This document shows, in pieces, positions 7,861 to 10,957 of a stretch of DNA of 10,957 nucleotides. The stretch lies in the NCBI GenBank assembly GCA_900088475.1, contig FLMG01004746.1, forward strand, positions 1,137-12,093, read 5' to 3'. The DNA is from Hyphochytrium catenoides (lineage: Eukaryota > Sar > Hyphochytriomycetes > Hyphochytriales > Hyphochytriaceae). Positions within the stretch are counted from its first letter, which is position 1. Each line of letters starts with the position of its first letter. The notes under the pieces are model-generated. The model worked only from the letters and a program-made list of their open reading frames with translations. It was not told where the DNA came from and searched no databases. The position numbers were made by a program, and so were the translations under genes.

Positions 7861-8915
7861 TCCGCTCCCCTCTTGATTGCCTTCCACACCACTGTCTCAT
7901 CCTTTTGATGACTGCTGGCAACAAGCCCCACCTGCTGCTGCTAATAAATCAAGCAGATAGGAAGAAGAAGAAGAGGCAAGGCGACAGGTGCAACCACTTC
8001 AATGGTTGTTCACGGTCAATACTACGACGCCAGAATACCCTGGCTGCCTATAGAAGAAAGGCGCCCGGGGAGGACTCGCTCTCCTGCTGCCTTCAACAGG
8101 TAGAGGAAGCGAGGTTGGAGGAGCACAGGGGGGGCGGCCCTGCCTGCTGGCCTGGCCAGAGGCGCCGAGGGCCGGCCCTGCTGCCCTCCTCCTGCTGCCC
8201 TTCTTCCAATGCAGCAAGGCCAAGGGACAAACGACCAGACTTCCAGGCTGTTGAGTCACTTATTAGCGGTGATACGTCACAGATACACTAGTAGCTAAAT
8301 GACAGTGCTTTCGCACCAAATATTCCAAGGGAGACATATCACCGACCCGTCCGTTACAAGAATCATTTGTTCGCCTGTCTCCTTAACAGAGCGGGGTGGG
8401 TGGGCAGGCGGGTAGGGCCCCTGTTGGAGACTGTTAAAGTCTTCGATTTTTTTGTTGTCTGGTGAGTGACAGAAAACCCTCAGTGAGAAGAGTTGAAAGG
8501 AGAGAGAAGTGCGAGACAGAAGAGATGACAAGGGACGTTACATGTCAGAGAATAAAGAAGAGACAGAGTGGCACGAGATGATGACCCAAAGCAAAAGAAG
8601 GGAACACAATCAGTTAAGTTTAGACAGAGCGCGAAAGAGAGTGCTTCATAGACATCATCTGATGGAGCGAAAGACAGAGCGCGAGGCCGGCGTCTCTCTC
8701 TTTTTTCCCTTCGTCTCCCGTCATTTTGTTCCTTCCTCTCTTGATCAACAGCCATCATCACTGCCCCAGCTTGGATCACCATAGCTTCCTACTAGTCCTT
8801 ATCATGACGCCACTGTTAAGAATTAGGAGCCGCCCACCGCCCGCCGCCCGCCGCCGCGGTCATCATCATTAGTTGTTCATCTTCGTCAATCTTTGTCCTG
8901 GCTGCGGCGGACATC
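7861..8915. other. Gene-poor stretch, composition-biased
   Basis: I see no recognisable gene. The stretch contains GC-rich DNA (about 8115-8200), a purine-rich block (about 8495-8680) followed by a pyrimidine-rich block (8695-8740), and a GCC-type repeat (about 8832-8858). Long frames exist on both strands (for example 7845-8291 plus, 8480-8782 minus), but they follow the biased composition and resemble no known protein. Confidence 0.5.
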
Positions 8916-9074
8916 ATGATCTTCACAGAGCTGGGCAAAAGTAACGGGTCGTGGTTGAAAGAGAGGTTTCAGAAGATGATGGCTTCCTTTGTTCTAAGTC
9001 GCGTCTCCTCTCTCGGCCATAGCAGTATTAGCGGTCGAAGATCTCAAAACTCTTCTCGTCGCACGGACAGCTAG
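8916..9074 (+). CDS. Small ORF, 52 codons, unknown
   Basis: ATG at 8916 has A at -3 and opens 52 codons closed by TAG at 9072-9074. The N-terminal half is helix-forming (TELGKSNGSWLKERFQKMMA) and the C-terminal half is Ser/Arg-rich (GRRSQNSSRRTDS), so the product would be basic. No family is recognised, no splice partner is evident, and an ORF of this length can occur by chance. Confidence 0.22.
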   Translation: MIFTELGKSNGSWLKERFQKMMASFVLSRVSSLGHSSISGRRSQNSSRRTDS

Positions 9075-9121
9075 TAGGTGGTTATACAGCAGCTATCATT
9101 AGAGCGCCGACGGTGCTGCTG

Positions 9122-9150
9122 CCTCTGCTGTCAGTCAGCAGCAGTAGAGG
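9122..9150. repeat. Short imperfect inverted repeat
   Basis: CCTCTGCTG (9122-9130) can pair with CAGTAGAGG (9142-9150) with one G-T wobble, around an 11-base loop. It lies in CTG/CAG-rich DNA, so it may come from the trinucleotide bias and have no function of its own. Confidence 0.4.
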
Positions 9151-9296
9151 TCTACGCGCGAAGAGGACGGAGTATCATAATTAATAGTCGCTGAGAAGCA
9201 AGTTGATTTGTCCATGATGCTCTTAATCTTCGTTTCTTCTCTTGTTGTTGATCTTGAGTCTGCGGCATGATTTATTCATGGCTTCGAGCGATTATG

Positions 9297-9463
9297 GCCG
9301 CCGCCGATGCTTGTCAATATTCTGATGCAATGAGCATCGTCATCAGGGCAGCAAGCAACAGACTACAAGGCAAGCAAAGCCGCCGCCGATGCTTGTCAAT
9401 ATTCTGATGCAATGATGAGCATCGTCATCAGGGCAGCAAGCAACAGACTACAAGGCAAGCAAA
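9297..9463. repeat. 82/85-base tandem duplication
   Basis: Two adjacent copies: 9297-9378 (82 bases) and 9379-9463 (85 bases). Each starts GCCGCCGCCGATGC and ends GGCAAGCAAA. By eye they are identical except for an extra ATG triplet in the second (GCAATGATGAGC against GCAATGAGC). The near-identity points to a recent duplication. No terminal inverted repeats or target-site duplication are seen. Confidence 0.95.
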
Positions 9464-10157
9464 GTCCATCGTCGGGCCAGGGGGTTGTTAAGAGGATGGA
9501 GTTCTTGTCATTGTGCTACGGTTGGACTGGGCGTGAAGCAGATTATGACAAACCGTGTAAAACTAGGAAGAAAAACGTGCCAGGAGCTTTATACTGCGTT
9601 ACGTTCCTCTTTTCCCTAGCTTTTCAGTACGGGGGATCTCCTTTTCTTCACGAATGGTCCGGTGGGACGCAGCGGAGTCGTTTCCTTTATCATGGGCGAA
9701 AAAAAGGAAGGCAGCAGCCAAACGTCGTGAACTGACGTAGAGGGTGACGGCTAAAGACGACTTAGACCAAACCCAACTGATATTCTGTAGGCGAGTAAAG
9801 CCACGATAGAGATGATGATGGTACCAGGAACACGAGGTGGTCTATTGAATGAGAACGAGGTGGTCTATTGAATGAGAGAAAGGAAGGACACCATGGGAGG
9901 GCAGATTAAGGCAGCAACGGCGCATTAAGATCTGACACAGATAACGAAGAGCAGAGTAGCAAGGCCGTCGTCGCAATGTCTTCCAGCAGCTGCTATGGGC
10001 CGCTGTTTGGGTCAGGGACAGGGCCCGCTAGATGATCCACTTAGAGCAATGCCTTCTGACAAACACTCCTTTCTTAGACTCTGCTTCTTGGTTCAGGCCC
10101 CTTTCCTGTTCGTCCTTCTCTTCCCTACTGCTGCTCCACCGTCCTTAGTGTCTCTCC
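9464..10157. other. Stretch without a supportable gene
   Basis: A 107-codon frame (9412-9735, plus) starts inside the second copy of the tandem duplication and resembles nothing known. Apart from that ORF and the 23-base duplication, I see no exon chain, RNA gene or mobile-element end. Confidence 0.45.
9832..9877. repeat. 23-base perfect tandem duplication
   Basis: The unit ACGAGGTGGTCTATTGAATG plus AGA occurs twice head to tail at 9832-9854 and 9855-9877 without a mismatch. It is not within any supported gene. Confidence 0.95.
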
Positions 10158-10163
10158 TTTATT
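10158..10163 (-). terminator. Candidate polyadenylation signal (minus strand)
   Basis: TTTATT on the plus strand is AATAAA on the minus strand. It lies 49 bases beyond the TGA at 10213-10215 of the possible minus-strand gene, a normal distance for a cleavage signal. Confidence 0.35.
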
Positions 10164-10212
10164 CCAAGGCAACCATTTCATCTCTTCCCGTTTGATCAAT
10201 CGCCCACTATCA

Positions 10213-10554
10213 TCATTTTTTCCATGCTGACAAAGCACCGGCCTGGCCTTCCCTCTTTATCCCCTCGTGCTGTTCCTCCAACCATAGCACGCCGAAGAAG
10301 AACTTGGTTAGCCTCATGCAAGCCCCATCGATGACCCTATTATTCTCTACTAGTGAATCTGTGGCAAAGGCGCAGAGAGCGTGGCAAGCGTAAGGTCTGC
10401 ATCTCGTCCTCCTTTCTTCCTCGTCCTTCCCTATAGCACCAAGAAAAAAGATAGGTGTCCTCATTCACTACTTCTGGTTTGGTCGACGCATACCCCGGAA
10501 GAGTGGACTCCGGGAAAGCGCTCATAGACTACCGGTCTTCTGCTTGTGGCTCAT
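10213..10554 (-). CDS. Possible small two-exon gene, minus strand
   Basis: Minus-strand exons 10554-10533 and 10430-10213 join across a 102-base GT-AG intron whose acceptor has a good tract (CTTTTTTCTTGGTGCTATAG). The result is 79 residues from ATG to TGA. The split Gly codon restores the frame, and an AATAAA follows. The product begins MSHKQKTG, is acidic-basic (KDEEERRTR), has cysteines spaced C-x4-C-x3-C, and a hydrophobic patch (FFFGVLWL) before a basic end. The second exon could instead belong to a longer gene entering from the right: frames on the minus strand at 10816-10529 are open but in another phase. Not recognised. Confidence 0.25.
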
Positions 10555-10563
10555 CGTGCTGCG

Positions 10564-10957
10564 CAGACCTCCCAATGAGGTGGGAGATCTCCTCCTCCAA
10601 GAGGGACCACCGACCGACAATCTGTCGCACGGAAGATGGTATCCGTGCATCTCGACAGCTCGCTCCAAGAAACTCACGCCCTCTTATATTAAGAAGAAGA
10701 ATTGGTCGTTGAACGTCACATCTCAGTTCCCACGATGAGACAATGCCTCTTTGATCGCCACCCATCGACAACAGCAGTTGTAGACGACTACGACTGCTGC
10801 TCCTGCTGCTGCGCACCAGAAGAGAGAGAGTAGGAAATCAACGTGGCACCGTCTAGAAGTGGCCGTCAATCAGTGGTCCGGGCGATAGTCCTTTTATCTA
10901 AGCCGCGGATGGAGGTGAGATGACCTGTCGCCCCAAAGTCAAAGGTTTCTCCAACCC
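10564..10957. other. Right end, no settled gene
   Basis: A minus-strand frame (10816-10529) is open for 95 codons with a helix-like end (RWSLLEEEISHLIGR). An acceptor-like CT tract ending GCGCAG lies near 10809. An exon of a gene entering from the right is possible, but I cannot build a chain that continues in frame. Confidence 0.2.

Noticed and set aside
7845-8291. 148-codon plus-strand ORF
   Set aside because: It starts at TTG, runs through GC-rich biased DNA, is rich in Arg, Pro and Cys without any domain-like pattern, and is overlapped by an equally open opposite-strand frame.
8480-8784. Overlapping 91-codon (+) and 100-codon (-) ORFs
   Set aside because: They mirror each other across a purine-rich/pyrimidine-rich switch, which avoids stops on both strands. 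No motif or splice context favours either.
9412-9735. 107-codon ORF starting in the tandem duplication
   Set aside because: Its start codon arises from the slippage-type ATG insertion, and the product shows no recognisable domain or membrane segment.
9297-9877. CRISPR-like array or transposon ends
   Set aside because: Only two abutting copies of each unit exist, with no spacers, and the units differ from each other. No terminal inverted repeats, target-site duplications or transposase frame are present.
1-10957. tRNA or rRNA genes
   Set aside because: I looked for TPsiC-loop-like GTTCGA motifs with a matching acceptor stem and for conserved rRNA blocks on both strands and found none. A covariance-model search would be decisive.

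Overview
The window is nuclear DNA from a eukaryote. The two well-supported genes are both split by GT-AG introns that join reading frames exactly. Upstream of them lie pyrimidine-rich tracts, a TATA-like element and AATAAA signals, and there is no operon-like packing. All reading frames use the standard genetic code. Base composition is balanced, with simple repeats (GA, GCC, GAA) and long gene-poor stretches. I cannot name the species. A seven-transmembrane (7TM) RGS receptor and introns of about 100-230 bases fit a fungus or a free-living or parasitic protist.

Layout. Bases 1-1330 are complicated. They hold a possible last exon of an off-window gene (481-592) followed by an AATAAA, a (GA)n tract, a long mostly open frame (608-1036) that may be two spliced exons, a short ORF (1113-1229), and a TATA-like box (1232-1240). 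Bases 1334-5386 (+) encode the centrepiece: a four-exon gene for a 1,202-residue P-loop protein. Its motifs (GKVQSGKT, VDEAQ, VTATP, a degenerate GDRL..G motif V, QQLGRLAG) match Z1-type superfamily-2 helicases. That family is best known from bacterial restriction and phage-defence neighbourhoods, so a spliced eukaryotic member with large unrecognised N- and C-terminal regions is the most notable item here.

Bases 5965-7559 (-) encode, in two exons, a 482-residue receptor-like 7TM-RGS protein. It has seven membrane segments, a likely conserved extracellular cysteine pair and a C-terminal RGS domain, which is expected to act on a heterotrimeric G-alpha subunit. The two genes converge, with 578 bases between their stop codons, and nothing suggests that they share a pathway.

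Bases 7560-10957 have no gene I can identify. They contain an 82/85-base tandem duplication, a 23-base tandem duplication, GC-rich and purine-rich tracts, a 52-codon small ORF, and near the right end a weakly supported two-exon gene on the minus strand that ends just before an AATAAA.
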